A DNA stretch of 64,000 nucleotides from DASQZK01 sp963771005 (GCA_963771005.1 CAVYRO010000002.1:1612001-1676000); one strand, 5' to 3'; shown: positions 1-7,423, counted from the first letter of the stretch. The notes: a model not told the origin generated them from the sequence alone. Numbers and translations are program-made.

Positions 1-97
1 TAGCTTTCCCATCCAATAAGTCTTTCATCCTTTTTTTAGTCAGCATAGAATTAATAATCTTAATCAGTGCATTTTTCTCATCTTCATCGAGTTGGAT
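1..97 (-). pseudogene. C-terminal fragment of an XRE-type regulator (runs off left edge)
   Basis: On the minus strand bases 97 to 1 read without stop as about 32 residues beginning IQLDEDEKNALIKIINSML and continuing into a TKKRMKDLLD stretch. This is the usual C-terminal tail of Bacteroidota XRE helix-turn-helix regulators, after the DNA-binding domain. The fragment is cut at about position 97, where an RHS reading frame in the opposite direction begins abruptly, so the junction looks like a recombination scar. The part beyond position 1 is not visible, so an intact C-terminus is possible; the N-terminal part is missing here. Confidence 0.55.
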
Positions 98-1189
98 AAT
101 AAGGTCAGCGGCTCATCCTATGCTTCGATCTCCTATAATCCTCATTTTAACCTTCCGGTAAGCGTAACGGTGGATACCAAAACGTTGAGTTATTCCTACG
201 ATGCCGGTGGGAAAAAGCTAAGATTTAACAACGGGGATAGTCAGAATGTCGATTATATTAATAACTTTGTTTATGAAGATGGTTCTTTGTCATATATATT
301 AACTTCTGAAGGCAGGATCGTCTATAACTCCGGATCGCTCTCCTGGCAATATTTTCTGAAAGACCACCTGGGCAATGTCAGGGTAGTAATCAATGAAAAC
401 CAGGATATCGTTCAGGTGACGGATTATTATCCCTTTGGTCTTTCCCGGCCGGTTATCGGTGATGGCACCCAGAAATATCTTTATAACGGGAAGGAAGTGC
501 AGGAGTATGCGGACTGGTATGATTATGGGAAGAGGTTTTATGATCCCAGTTTGGGCAGATGGCACGTGGTTGATCCGCTGAGTGAAAAATCCAGAAGATG
601 GTCGACTTACCAATATAGCTATAATAATCCTATTCGGTTTATTGATCCAGATGGTATGCTGCCTGGTGATCCAAATGATCCAATTACTTCATTATTTTAC
701 TCAATTGTTGATTATTTTCATTTAAAACACGATCAAAATGAAGGAAATATTAGATCAGTTGGACAAACTGTCATGAATATGAAACCTACTGCAAACGATT
801 CAAAGGGAGAGGACATTGTTTCAATTAAAGTAGGAGGCAGTACAGGTAATAAAAATATCGTTCAAACAGGAGCTCAAGTAAAAGTTGCATTAAATGAGGA
901 TAAAGGTATAGTCACAACTGGTGAGATTCATGTTATTGCAGCAAGAACTTATGGAGCCTCTGCTGAAGCTTCGGTTTATGAGGAAAATGATGCTACAACT
1001 CCTACCATTGAAACGGAAGTTGATGCTGGACCTACTACATCACCTTCCACACCTGAATTACCTGTTAAAGTTAATCCTAAAGCTCTTTTAAGAACTATTA
1101 ATGGAGCTATTGAAACTTTACAAAACTATTTTAATCAAAAAACAGATGAAATCACACATCCAGAGAAATATATTCAGAAAGAATGGTAA
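92..1189 (+). CDS. RHS repeat-core protein fragment with variable C-terminal domain, 5'-truncated
   Basis: The open frame carries the end of an RHS/YD-repeat shell. YD-type repeats lie in about residues 10-90, then DHLGNVRVV, YYPFGL, WYDYGKRFYDPSLGRWH (about 140-160) and the NNPIRFIDPDG signature near residue 185 that ends the RHS core. The remaining 175 residues are the variable tip, which I do not recognise; it is low in hydrophobics and Thr/Pro-rich near residues 300-325. RHS proteins are normally over 1,000 residues with a secretion signal. Here the only start is a TTG at 92 that sits in the regulator scar, so the 5' part is lost and the gene is probably not expressed as a functional toxin. 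The membrane-protein gene downstream overlaps its 3' end. Confidence 0.75.
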   Translation: MDNKVSGSSYASISYNPHFNLPVSVTVDTKTLSYSYDAGGKKLRFNNGDSQNVDYINNFVYEDGSLSYILTSEGRIVYNSGSLSWQYFLKDHLGNVRVVINENQDIVQVTDYYPFGLSRPVIGDGTQKYLYNGKEVQEYADWYDYGKRFYDPSLGRWHVVDPLSEKSRRWSTYQYSYNNPIRFIDPDGMLPGDPNDPITSLFYSIVDYFHLKHDQNEGNIRSVGQTVMNMKPTANDSKGEDIVSIKVGGSTGNKNIVQTGAQVKVALNEDKGIVTTGEIHVIAARTYGASAEASVYEENDATTPTIETEVDAGPTTSPSTPELPVKVNPKALLRTINGAIETLQNYFNQKTDEITHPEKYIQKEW

Positions 1190-1691
1190 TTACTTTTATT
1201 ACTTTATTCAAATAATATACTGGTATACCTTTGTTATATTGGGAATTGTAATTATTTCTGATATAATAAGTTTTATTAACATGTTCAGTAAGAGTGATTT
1301 TATTACATATTTATTTTTTCTCTTATTAATTTTAGCTGAAATCGTATTTATAATTGCAACAATTTGGCTAATTAATTATCAATTTTCCAAATATGCTTTC
1401 TATATAATATTAATTTTTTGGACTGCTCAAATCTTATTTTTTGGAATTAGGGGGAACGTATATAGTTTTACATCGGGAATTGAATTAGCTTTATATATTA
1501 GATTTAATCCGCACTTTGATTTAGGTACTTTCTTTAATTTTTGGAGCAAAGAATTTAGAATTGAGCTTAATGCCAAAAGTCAGCGAGAATACTTTGGAAT
1601 AAATATTTTACCCTTAATACTGTCCATATCATTAGTATTTTTAAGAAAGAAATTAAAGAAGGAGTACTATTTACCTAATAAACAGCTTTAA
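1146..1691 (+). CDS. Small integral membrane protein, candidate immunity protein of the RHS tip
   Basis: I do not recognise the family. I chose the ATG at 1146, inside the 3' end of the RHS frame; an in-frame ATG at 1101 also exists. The protein is about 180 residues and very rich in Phe, Ile and Tyr, with four clear hydrophobic segments (about residues 17-40, 50-75, 80-100 and 150-167) and a Lys-rich C-terminus. The frame is 30 percent GC or lower, unlike the carbohydrate genes elsewhere. Its position, overlapping the end of an RHS tip gene, is where cognate immunity genes lie. A membrane protein would fit a toxin acting on the inner membrane or periplasm. That role is inferred from position and topology only. 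Confidence 0.55.
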   Translation: MKSHIQRNIFRKNGNYFYYFIQIIYWYTFVILGIVIISDIISFINMFSKSDFITYLFFLLLILAEIVFIIATIWLINYQFSKYAFYIILIFWTAQILFFGIRGNVYSFTSGIELALYIRFNPHFDLGTFFNFWSKEFRIELNAKSQREYFGINILPLILSISLVFLRKKLKKEYYLPNKQL

Positions 1692-1697
1692 TTCAAT

Positions 1698-2483
1698 ATG
1701 CTTGAACTAGAGGCAAACTGGTACGATTACGGGAATAGATTCTACGATCCTGCTTTAGCCCGTTGGCATACACAAGATTTAATGGCTGAATTCTCTTATG
1801 ATCGACCACCATACAATTATGTTTCTAATAATCCAATTATTGCCTTCGATCCGGATGGGAACTTTGAAACTAAACTAGGAGCCTGGCTGTATAAAGTATT
1901 TCACGGAGGTGTGGCAATTCGTCAAGATGAAGGAGGTGAATACTACGTTTACGAGCAAACTGAAAATGAAGAAGGCGCTGATATTACATTAAAGAAAACA
2001 TTTGACAGAAAAGGTAGAAGTGAAGGAAGAGATTTAAAACAAGAAGCTGCAGTAGAAGCCTATGAAACCCAATATAATTGGTCAATGGCTTTGGATGAGA
2101 TGGGCGTCGAGTATTCATATACAAATGATCTAAGCGAAGCTAGGCAAAGTACAATTCAGGTAGCAGCTAATGTGTTATTACCAAATGCTTTAAAGACAAC
2201 AACGGCCGTTACAAATACAGCGAAAACTAGTATTAAAAGTGTAGACGATTTGCTCAGAGCTGCAGGGAAACTTGAAAAAGTAAGAGGTGCTGAGCAAGGT
2301 TTCATTAGCGGAAATGCTCAGAAGATTTTCAATAGTATAGTTAAAGGAGGAACTAAAGTCAGGGGTAATCTTTATCGGTTAAAGGATGGTACCATGGTCA
2401 ATCTACATAACTCAAAAACTACAGGTGTGCAAAGTATAGATATAAATAAAGCTGGACAGATTTTCAAAATACGAGTAAAATGA
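1698..2483 (+). CDS. Orphan RHS tip with C-terminal toxin-like domain
   Basis: The frame begins inside the RHS core signature (ANWYDYGNRFYDPALARWH, residues about 6-24; NNPIIAFDPDG near 45-55), so it is a tip without its shell. After the core come about 130 residues of linker and then a compact C-terminal domain of about 80 residues (roughly 182-261). That domain has alternating short strands, LYRLKDGTMVNLHNS and SIDINKAGQIFKIRVK. The layout recalls small ribonuclease toxins of the barnase/EndoU/colicin E5-D group carried on RHS and CDI proteins, but no catalytic set is certain. The stop codon overlaps the start of the next gene (ATGA), as in toxin-immunity pairs. Without an upstream RHS frame it is expected to be silent unless recombined. 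Confidence 0.65.
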   Translation: MLELEANWYDYGNRFYDPALARWHTQDLMAEFSYDRPPYNYVSNNPIIAFDPDGNFETKLGAWLYKVFHGGVAIRQDEGGEYYVYEQTENEEGADITLKKTFDRKGRSEGRDLKQEAAVEAYETQYNWSMALDEMGVEYSYTNDLSEARQSTIQVAANVLLPNALKTTTAVTNTAKTSIKSVDDLLRAAGKLEKVRGAEQGFISGNAQKIFNSIVKGGTKVRGNLYRLKDGTMVNLHNSKTTGVQSIDINKAGQIFKIRVK

Positions 2484-3079
2484 TAGAAGATTATCAATCT
2501 CAATTAGAAACATATGCATTCCCAGAAAGTATTGAAGCTACAAGAAAGTATTTAAGAAAATATTGGTTGTCAAAGCAGGAATATCTATCCAAATGGAAAT
2601 CTGTTCAATCGCGCGTGTTTTCAGAAAAAGAATTTCCTAAAATGGTATTTAATCAGGGTTATCAAAGGCTCGTTTGCAAAGGAGGGATGTTGATTGAACA
2701 AACAGAATTTGAATTATTGAAAGAGTGCTTTCAATTAACAAATGATAGTTATTTAATAATTGTTGAAGATTTTAACGAACTTGATCCTCCTCATGACTCA
2801 GGTCCATTATTAAGATTTAGATATCCGGTCAATATTACCTGGGAAGAAATCAATATCGGAGAAGGAATTTCTTATGAGCTATATCAGAGACCCATTCGTA
2901 ACTTTTTTGTTTTTGGAGATACCGGAAATTGGGGGAAATATGCCGCCAATGAACATGAATTTCCTTTAGATATTTTTGGCTTTAAAAAAGAGTATGAAAA
3001 AATATTTAGGAATAGGTTTGAAATGACAGAAAAGGAACGGAATGAGTTAAAAAAGTTCATCCCAAAAGAATATATCTAA
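2480..3079 (+). CDS. Candidate immunity protein for the orphan RHS tip
   Basis: This is a soluble 199-residue protein with no signal peptide and no membrane segment. It is rich in aromatic and acidic residues (motifs such as DFNELDPPHDSGPLLRFRYP near 110-125 and FFVFGDTGNWGKYAANEHEF near 155-173). It starts in the ATGA overlap with the toxin-like gene, and translational coupling of this kind is typical of toxin/immunity pairs. I do not recognise the fold; it could belong to one of the SUKH/SMI1-like or other small immunity families. A strong terminator lies 17 bases after its stop codon, so the tip and this gene form one unit. Confidence 0.5.
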   Translation: MIEDYQSQLETYAFPESIEATRKYLRKYWLSKQEYLSKWKSVQSRVFSEKEFPKMVFNQGYQRLVCKGGMLIEQTEFELLKECFQLTNDSYLIIVEDFNELDPPHDSGPLLRFRYPVNITWEEINIGEGISYELYQRPIRNFFVFGDTGNWGKYAANEHEFPLDIFGFKKEYEKIFRNRFEMTEKERNELKKFIPKEYI

Positions 3080-3095
3080 GATGTTATATTAGAAG

Positions 3096-3122
3096 AAAGC
3101 CCGGTTTTTGCCGGGCTTTTTA
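3096..3122 (+). terminator. Rho-independent terminator after the RHS tip-immunity pair
   Basis: A 9-bp perfect stem AAAGCCCGG / CCGGGCTTT (3096-3104 and 3111-3119) with a 6-base TTTTTG loop is followed by T residues. It lies just after the stop at 3079. Confidence 0.85.
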
Positions 3123-3126
3123 AATT

Positions 3127-3343
3127 TACTGCACAAATTTTTGCTGCAAATCTGTTTTAAGCAGGAAAGCCTCCAGGAGTTCTTTCACCACCGTTTTACT
3201 TTTATTATCCATCTTAGCTACCCTTTGGAACTGGCTTAACAGTTCCTTATCAGAAATACTTTCCAGGGCCCGGTCATCCATGGATCCATCCATAAGATAA
3301 TCTGAAGTTACATCGAGCTCATTTGCCAGCCATAATCCAGTGA
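3127..3343 (-). pseudogene. Decayed XRE regulator, C-terminal part only
   Basis: Read on the minus strand, the segment gives ...LANELDVTSDYLMDGS, then MDDRALESISDKELLSQF, then a VAKMDNKSKTVVKELLEAFL tail and a stop. This is the second half of an XRE regulator, the end of the HTH plus the C-terminal helix; the N-terminal HTH half is absent. A second, clearly related copy lies at 10686-10868. It shares no frame with the RhuM-Fic gene that starts just beyond it. Confidence 0.7.
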
Positions 3344-3366
3344 AATTAATTACTGAGAAAAATAGT

Positions 3367-3391
3367 TATCTTTAATCTCTTAAAAGATTAA
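3367..3391 (+). promoter_or_regulatory. -7-like element and small inverted repeat before rhuM-fic
   Basis: TATCTTTA (3367-3374) resembles the Bacteroidota -7 consensus TAnnTTTG with its last base changed. It is followed by a 7-bp inverted repeat TTAATCT (3372-3378) / AGATTAA (3385-3391) that runs into the start codon at 3391. It is a plausible autoregulatory site, inferred only. Confidence 0.4.
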
Positions 3392-4365
3392 TGTCAAAAA
3401 TAAACATATATCAGGTTGACGGGAACACAGAGATTTCTGTAACGGTTGAAAAAGAAACTGTTTGGCTGAATCTTAATCAGATTGTACAATTATTTGACCG
3501 TGATAAAAGTGTCATTTCTAGACACCTAAAAAATATCTTTAAAGAAGGAGAGCTTGACAGGGATTCAGTTGTTGCAAAAAATGCAACAACTGCTTCCGAC
3601 GGCAAAACATACTTAGTTGACTATTATAATCTTGATGTAATTATTTCGATTGGTAACAGAGTAAAGTCTAAACAGGGTACCCAGTTTAGGATCTGGGCAA
3701 ATAAAGTCCTTCGTGAATATCTTTTACAAGGTTATGCTATAAATCAAAAAGCACTCGAGAAGAAGAATGAGATGCTCGGGAGTCTCCAGGAAACCGTCAG
3801 GATTATCAGAAACTCTATTGGAGCTAAAAAGTTAACTGACATTGAGACAAAAGGACTGCTGGATATAATTGCCGATTACTCTTATGCTCTGGATATACTG
3901 GATCAATACGATTACCAGACGCTTAAGATATCTGATATTACATCAGGAGAAATTTACAGACTAACCTATCAGGAAGCAATTAACCAGATCAAAAAAGCCA
4001 GAAAATTTTATGGCAATAGTGAGTTGTTCGGCAGGGAAAAAGATGCTTCATTTAAAAGCTCTATTGGTAGTATTTACCAGACCTTTGATGGTAAAGATCT
4101 GTATCCCAGCATCGAGGAGAAAGCTGCAAACCTTTTGTACTTCATTGTCAAAAACCATTCATTCACAGATGGTAATAAAAGAATTGCTGCCTTTCTGTTT
4201 TTGTATTTTCTTGACAAAAACGGTATCCTTTATAATGCCAATGGAGAAAAAAGGATAGCAGATAATGCCCTGGTTGCACTTACGCTTATGATAGCTGTCA
4301 GTGAACCTGAAGAAAAAGAAACTATGGTAAATGTTGTTGTAAATCTTATCAGCCAGAAAAATTAG
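3391..4365 (+). CDS. RhuM-family virulence-type protein with C-terminal Fic/Doc domain
   Basis: This 324-residue protein has an N-terminal RhuM domain (about residues 1-115: DNA-binding-like TVWLNLNQIVQLFDRDKSVISRH, then FRIWANKVLREYL). A Fic/Doc domain follows (about 190-320) with the signature H256-SFTD-GNKR264. Fic/Doc enzymes move AMP or phosphate from nucleotides to target proteins. The GNKR form with D260 resembles Doc and the RhuM-linked group rather than classical HPFxxGNGR enzymes. No separate antitoxin precedes or follows it. Residues 59-67 are encoded by a perfect 11-bp palindrome (see 3566-3592). The call is firm at family level; the substrate is unknown. Confidence 0.85.
   Translation: MSKINIYQVDGNTEISVTVEKETVWLNLNQIVQLFDRDKSVISRHLKNIFKEGELDRDSVVAKNATTASDGKTYLVDYYNLDVIISIGNRVKSKQGTQFRIWANKVLREYLLQGYAINQKALEKKNEMLGSLQETVRIIRNSIGAKKLTDIETKGLLDIIADYSYALDILDQYDYQTLKISDITSGEIYRLTYQEAINQIKKARKFYGNSELFGREKDASFKSSIGSIYQTFDGKDLYPSIEEKAANLLYFIVKNHSFTDGNKRIAAFLFLYFLDKNGILYNANGEKRIADNALVALTLMIAVSEPEEKETMVNVVVNLISQKN
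3566..3592. repeat. Perfect palindrome embedded in frame in the rhuM-fic gene
   Basis: Arms CAGTTGTTGCA (3566-3576) and TGCAACAACTG (3582-3592) flank an AAAAA loop. The reading frame continues through it as S59-V-V-A-K-N-A-T-T67. It occupies the segment of RhuM domains between the DNA-binding part and the YYNLD motif. Confidence 0.85.
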
Positions 4366-4398
4366 TGTCTATAATTAACAGCTATATGGAGAAGCGTT

Positions 4399-4608
4399 CC
4401 TTATGATGATTATGATGCTACTGATAATAATGATTGGTACGATTACGGGGGCCTTTATGATTTACCAGCTGTTACTATTATTCATACAATTGCAACAGGA
4501 ATAGATGTAACGTTGGGAAGACATTTTTCGACAAGATCCGAGCACTATAGGTATGAGACAGTCACCATTAGAAAGATATACTGCGGAAAAAGGAAGGGAG
4601 GCAGGTGA
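4399..4608 (+). pseudogene. RHS tip remnant
   Basis: The plus frame from 4399 reads PYDDYDATDNNDWYDYGGLYD and then about 45 residues of unfamiliar sequence to a TGA at 4606-4608. NDWYDYG followed by a degraded YDP region is the RHS core signature seen at 1698 and 540 in this window. There is no start codon and no shell. It probably marks another lost tip whose end has been replaced by the next reading frame. Confidence 0.4.
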
Positions 4609-4630
4609 GTTTGATGATAAGGAAAGAAAT

Positions 4631-5011
4631 ATGAAAATAGTAGAAAAAAATATGAAGGAACACAAAAATGAAATAGCTAAAATGGAAAATTTTGTTAAAA
4701 AAATGGAGGAAGCATCTGATAATTTAGACATAGTGAATAAAGATTTTACTTTTACAAATCTTTCAAATGCTCTATTAATAAAATTTAACGAAGATGTTAA
4801 AATTTTAGATAATTTTATTGAAATGAATCAGGCTTTTGGAAAAATCTCACCGGGTACGAATATTTTATTTCTTGCTACTGACAACTTTGTTAGGGTTAAT
4901 GAAATACTGGATGCAACTGAGGGTCAAGGCAAAATGATTTTTCATCTTGTATTGGACGATGGCCTCCGGGTATTACGATGCCCTCGAAGTGATCCTGGAG
5001 AATTTTGCTGA
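4631..5011 (+). pseudogene. Coiled-coil ORF truncated by fusion to a Fic gene
   Basis: The frame is open from 4553. The ATG at 4631 starts a Lys/Glu-rich helical stretch (IVEKNMKEHKNEIAKMENF) followed by a segment with little similarity that I can name. From about 4945 onward the bases are those of the downstream fic gene read in the wrong frame, so the native C-terminus has been lost. It may be the decayed toxin domain of the RHS remnant just upstream. Function is unknown. Confidence 0.35.
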
Positions 5012-5771
5012 AATCCAGATCTCGGAGCGTTACATCCATCAGCTCCACGGAATCCTGCTTAAGCACAGCGATAAGGACCAAGAGCACAGGGGTAATTACA
5101 AGACATCTTCAAATAAGGTAGTGGCCAACTACCCGGATGGCAGTCAGCGCACACTTTTTGATCCCACCCCGCCGCACCTGACACCGATAGAGATGCCACA
5201 ACTGATCGACTGGTTAAACGAGAGGATGGAAAAAAAAGACATGCATCCGCTGGTCTGCATTGCCGGCTTCGTATATGAATTTTTATCCATACACCCTTAC
5301 AAGGATGGGAACGGACGACTCTCCAGGCTGCTTACCACACTGCTGATGATGAAACAGGGGTACGAATTTATCCAGTACATATCCTTTGAGAACGTCATTG
5401 AACCCACCAAGGATGAGTACTACCGGGTACTGATGGACGGGCAACAGAACCGTTACAAGGAAAATGAAAGGATCGACTTCTGGGTATTTTACTTCATGCA
5501 GTGTCTGGTTATCCTTACCGAAAGACTGGAGGCCAAGTATGAAACCTACAGTAAGCTTAAGACCGCATTAAACAAACGGCAGCAGCAGGTTCTGGACTTT
5601 ATCCGGGATCATGAACCTGCCCAGGTGGGTGATATCGAGAAGGCTCTTGGCGAATACTCCCGCAATACCCTGAAAAAGGATCTGGCTTACCTGGTAGCGG
5701 AAAAGTTATTGCTAAAAACCGGGGAACGCAAAGGAACCAGGTATCACCTCCTGAAAAAAGAAGGCACCTAA
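4959..5771 (+). CDS. Fic family protein, N-terminally truncated
   Basis: The frame covers most of a Fic/AMPylase domain plus a C-terminal winged helix. From the frame's first in-frame TTG (4947) the signature is H116-PYKDGNGR124 followed by LSRLLTTLLMM, a complete HPFx[DE]GNGR-type active site. Residues about 200-270 (NKRQQQVLDFIRDHEPAQVGDIE...RNTLKKDLAYLV) form a wHTH. Standalone Fic proteins of this type are about 360-380 residues with a Fic_N region; here about 100 N-terminal residues are missing, replaced by an unrelated upstream frame. I chose the ATG at 4959. Loss of the N-terminus may remove the inhibitory or substrate part, so activity is uncertain. Confidence 0.75.
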   Translation: MASGYYDALEVILENFAEIQISERYIHQLHGILLKHSDKDQEHRGNYKTSSNKVVANYPDGSQRTLFDPTPPHLTPIEMPQLIDWLNERMEKKDMHPLVCIAGFVYEFLSIHPYKDGNGRLSRLLTTLLMMKQGYEFIQYISFENVIEPTKDEYYRVLMDGQQNRYKENERIDFWVFYFMQCLVILTERLEAKYETYSKLKTALNKRQQQVLDFIRDHEPAQVGDIEKALGEYSRNTLKKDLAYLVAEKLLLKTGERKGTRYHLLKKEGT

Positions 5772-5775
5772 TATC

Positions 5776-5821
5776 CACCCTCCCCGCCTCCAGCCCTTCT
5801 GCAGCAGTTTTTTGTCCTGCC
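5776..5821 (+). repeat. Cassette-end repeat, copy A (half copy)
   Basis: The sequence begins 5 bases after the fic stop and matches the left half of the repeats at 6981 and 8500 (CCGCCTCCAGCCC, then GCAGCAGTTTTTTGTCCTGCC). It breaks off at the point where the left arm would continue CTTTTGC. Downstream lies a dead hicA. Confidence 0.75.
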
Positions 5822-5842
5822 GTAAGAAGAAATTATCGCCGC

Positions 5843-6085
5843 ATGAAAAAGATTCCACGGCATCTTTCCGGAAAAGATCTGATATAGCAATTGAAAAAGC
5901 TTGGCTATCAACAAACCCGGCAAGTGGGCAGCCATATCAGGTTAACGACCGAGGTAAAAGGGGTTCACCATATCACCATACCAGCCCATGATCCTATAAA
6001 GATAGGTACACTATCAAATATTTTATAAGATGTAGCATCGCACTTCGAAATCGCCAAAGAAGAATTGACAAACCGAATATTTTAA
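5843..6085 (+). pseudogene. hicA: HicA-like mRNA interferase, two in-frame stops
   Basis: The frame reads MKKIPRHLSGKDLI-stop-QLKKLGYQQTRQVGSHIRL and then HHITIPAHDPIKIGTLSNIL-stop-DVASHFEIAKEEL. That is a full-length (81-codon) HicA/YcfA dsRBD-like toxin with the catalytic GSHIR motif. TAG at codon 15 and TAA near codon 64 inactivate it. No hicB antitoxin follows; instead a dead XRE regulator lies on the other strand. Confidence 0.8.
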
Positions 6086-6087
6086 AA

Positions 6088-6365
6088 AATCCTGGATCAG
6101 CACATTTAGCACTTTAAGAATCGATTTTTTTGCCTCTGCCGGCAACTGGTCAAGCTGCTTAAAATTCTTGATCAGTTCAGCGTCTTTCAGGGACTGCTGA
6201 GCTCTTTAGGATTTATCACCGTTTACCAGGTAATCAATAGAAACATCGAAGACATCAAAAAGACGGGCATGGACATCCGCCGGTGGTTGAACGCCTTTGG
6301 TCTCAAAGCGTTCTATCCGTGCGCTGGAGATCCCCAAGGTTTTAGCCAGTTACTATTGCGTAATG
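6088..6365 (-). pseudogene. Decayed XRE regulator with an in-frame stop
   Basis: The minus strand reads QLAKTLGISSARIERFETKG, then VQPPADVHARLFDVFDVSID, YLVNGDKS-stop, then SLKDAELIKNFKQLDQLPAE and AKKSILKVLNVLIQDFLKY. This covers most of the HTH and C-terminal helix of an XRE regulator; the first helix is lost near 6365. Confidence 0.75.
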
Positions 6366-6411
6366 AAAAAGGATCATTCACTCAGTTGAACTAAAAGTGA
6401 ATATTAATCGT

Positions 6412-6419
6412 TAAATTTG
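6412..6419 (+). promoter_or_regulatory. -7 promoter element of the relBE-like pair
   Basis: TAAATTTG is an exact match to TAnnTTTG. It ends 8 bases before the ATG at 6428, so the transcript would be leaderless or nearly so. Confidence 0.5.
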
Positions 6420-6427
6420 TGTATATA

Positions 6428-6676
6428 ATGAGAATAAATATGAATCTTCAATCGAAAAAATTAGAGCTGGTTCAGCTTATACTGAATACTGAAAAACCCT
6501 CTATCCTTGCCAGGGTTGAAGCTGTACTAAAAGGCAAAACTGTCGATTGGTGGGATGAGATAAGCCCGGAGGAACGGGAAGCCATAGAAAAGGGCTTATC
6601 AGAGGCAGATAAAGGAGAGCTTATACCTCATGAAGAAGTAATGAAAGAAGTAAGGGCAAAATATAAGCCCGACTAA
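6428..6676 (+). CDS. RelB/addiction-module component antitoxin
   Basis: This is a small acidic protein of about 80 residues: an N-terminal helix (LQSKKLELVQLILNTE), then a WWDEISPEEREAIEKGLSEA stretch typical of antitoxins paired with ParE/RelE toxins, and the charged end HEEVMKEVRAKYKPD. Starts at 6428 and 6440 are both possible; 6428 sits 8 bases from a -7 element. Its stop overlaps the toxin start by one base (TAATG). It should bind and neutralise the toxin and repress the operon. Confidence 0.8.
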   Translation: MRINMNLQSKKLELVQLILNTEKPSILARVEAVLKGKTVDWWDEISPEEREAIEKGLSEADKGELIPHEEVMKEVRAKYKPD

Positions 6677-6972
6677 TGAAGATTAGTTGGACTCCCACAG
6701 CTAGAAGGACTTATTTTAAAGTTCTCGATTATTTAGCGGAAAACTGGACCAAAAGAGAAGTTGCCCATTTTATAAGCGAAGTTGAAAGCTTATTGAATCA
6801 GATCACCAACAATCCTGAAATGTTCCAGGCCTCCAGAAAAAAGAAAAGCGTCAGAAAGGCTCTAATCACGAAACACAACACGCTTTATTACAGGATAAAA
6901 CCCAGAAAAAAAGAACTAGAGTTAATCACTTTCTGGGATAATCGACAGAACCCCAATAAATTTACTTATTAG
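6676..6972 (+). CDS. RelE/ParE family toxin
   Basis: This 98-residue protein has the ParE/RelE fold pattern: MKISWTPTARRTYFKVLDYL at the N-terminus, a central IxxNPEMF segment, then ALITKHNTLYYRIKPRKKEL and ELITFWDNRQNP at the end, which match the last strands of this family. It is translationally coupled to the antitoxin. Whether it acts on mRNA (RelE) or gyrase (ParE) cannot be told from sequence. The first cassette-end repeat with two complete arms follows 8 bases after the stop. Confidence 0.85.
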   Translation: MKISWTPTARRTYFKVLDYLAENWTKREVAHFISEVESLLNQITNNPEMFQASRKKKSVRKALITKHNTLYYRIKPRKKELELITFWDNRQNPNKFTY

Positions 6973-6980
6973 ATCAACAT

Positions 6981-7088
6981 TCCCCCGCCTCCAACCCTAC
7001 TGCAGCAGTTTTTTGTCCTGCCTTTTGCAGTTGCCGATTGCGCCGCGCATGGCAAAAGCCACGCCAAAAAACTGCAGCCCCAAGCTAA
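6981..7088 (+). repeat. Cassette-end repeat, copy B (complete imperfect palindrome)
   Basis: Left arm 7005-7028 and right arm 7052-7075 are 24 bases each and pair at 21 of 24 positions. The three mismatches are grouped in the middle of the arm, and a 23-base centre (7029-7051) separates the arms. The repeat starts 8 bases after the relE/parE stop. Copies occur at 5776 and 8500 in the same orientation. Confidence 0.85.
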
Positions 7089-7099
7089 GGTTCAAAGCC

Positions 7100-7310
7100 T
7101 GCAGAAGCATAATCCGCAGATTTAAAGTCCAAAGCAGATCCGCTCCAGTGTGATCAGTTGGTGGCCGAAAAAAATTACAACCTGAGGCAGGTGTAGTATA
7201 TGGCGGGGCATAAGTATGTAAGCAGTACGGAGCGGTACCAGTTGAATAATCTGGATAAGTTGCAGGAGCGATTGGAGAAGTATCATCCGTTGGCAAACAG
7301 AAACCTTTAA
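7100..7310 (+). pseudogene. Decayed tyrosine recombinase, C-terminal end
   Basis: The plus strand reads KQIRSSVISWW and, after a shift, NYNLRQV-stop-YMAGHKYVSSTERYQ and then LNNLDKLQERLEKYHPL before a stop at 7308-7310. This is the C-terminus of Bacteroidota tyrosine site-specific recombinases, with the GHxxxxxTxxY active-site end (Y of TERYQ the nucleophile). It carries a frameshift and a stop, and the rest of the gene is missing. Confidence 0.7.
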
Positions 7311-7384
7311 GATCACAATTTGTGATCTCCAATTGGGTATCACAAAATGTGATACCCAATGAAAAACTTGCACTAATGGTGCAA
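7311..7384. promoter_or_regulatory. Three consecutive palindromes upstream of the DUF1016 gene
   Basis: In order: GATCACA/TGTGATC (7311-7327, 3-base loop); a perfect 13-bp-arm palindrome ATTGGGTATCACA/TGTGATACCCAAT (7332-7360, AAA loop); and TTGCAC/GTGCAA (7368-7384, 5-base loop). The first two share the TCACA/TGTGA core. They lie just upstream of the promoter, so operators or RNA hairpins are both possible. Confidence 0.7.
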
Positions 7385-7395
7385 GAATAAAATAT

Positions 7396-7403
7396 TAGAT
7401 TTG
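7396..7403 (+). promoter_or_regulatory. -7 promoter element of the DUF1016 gene
   Basis: TAGATTTG is an exact TAnnTTTG match. The start codon at 7424 lies 20 bases downstream, leaving a short normal leader. Confidence 0.5.
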
Positions 7404-7423
7404 TAATAACAACGAAAGCGAAA

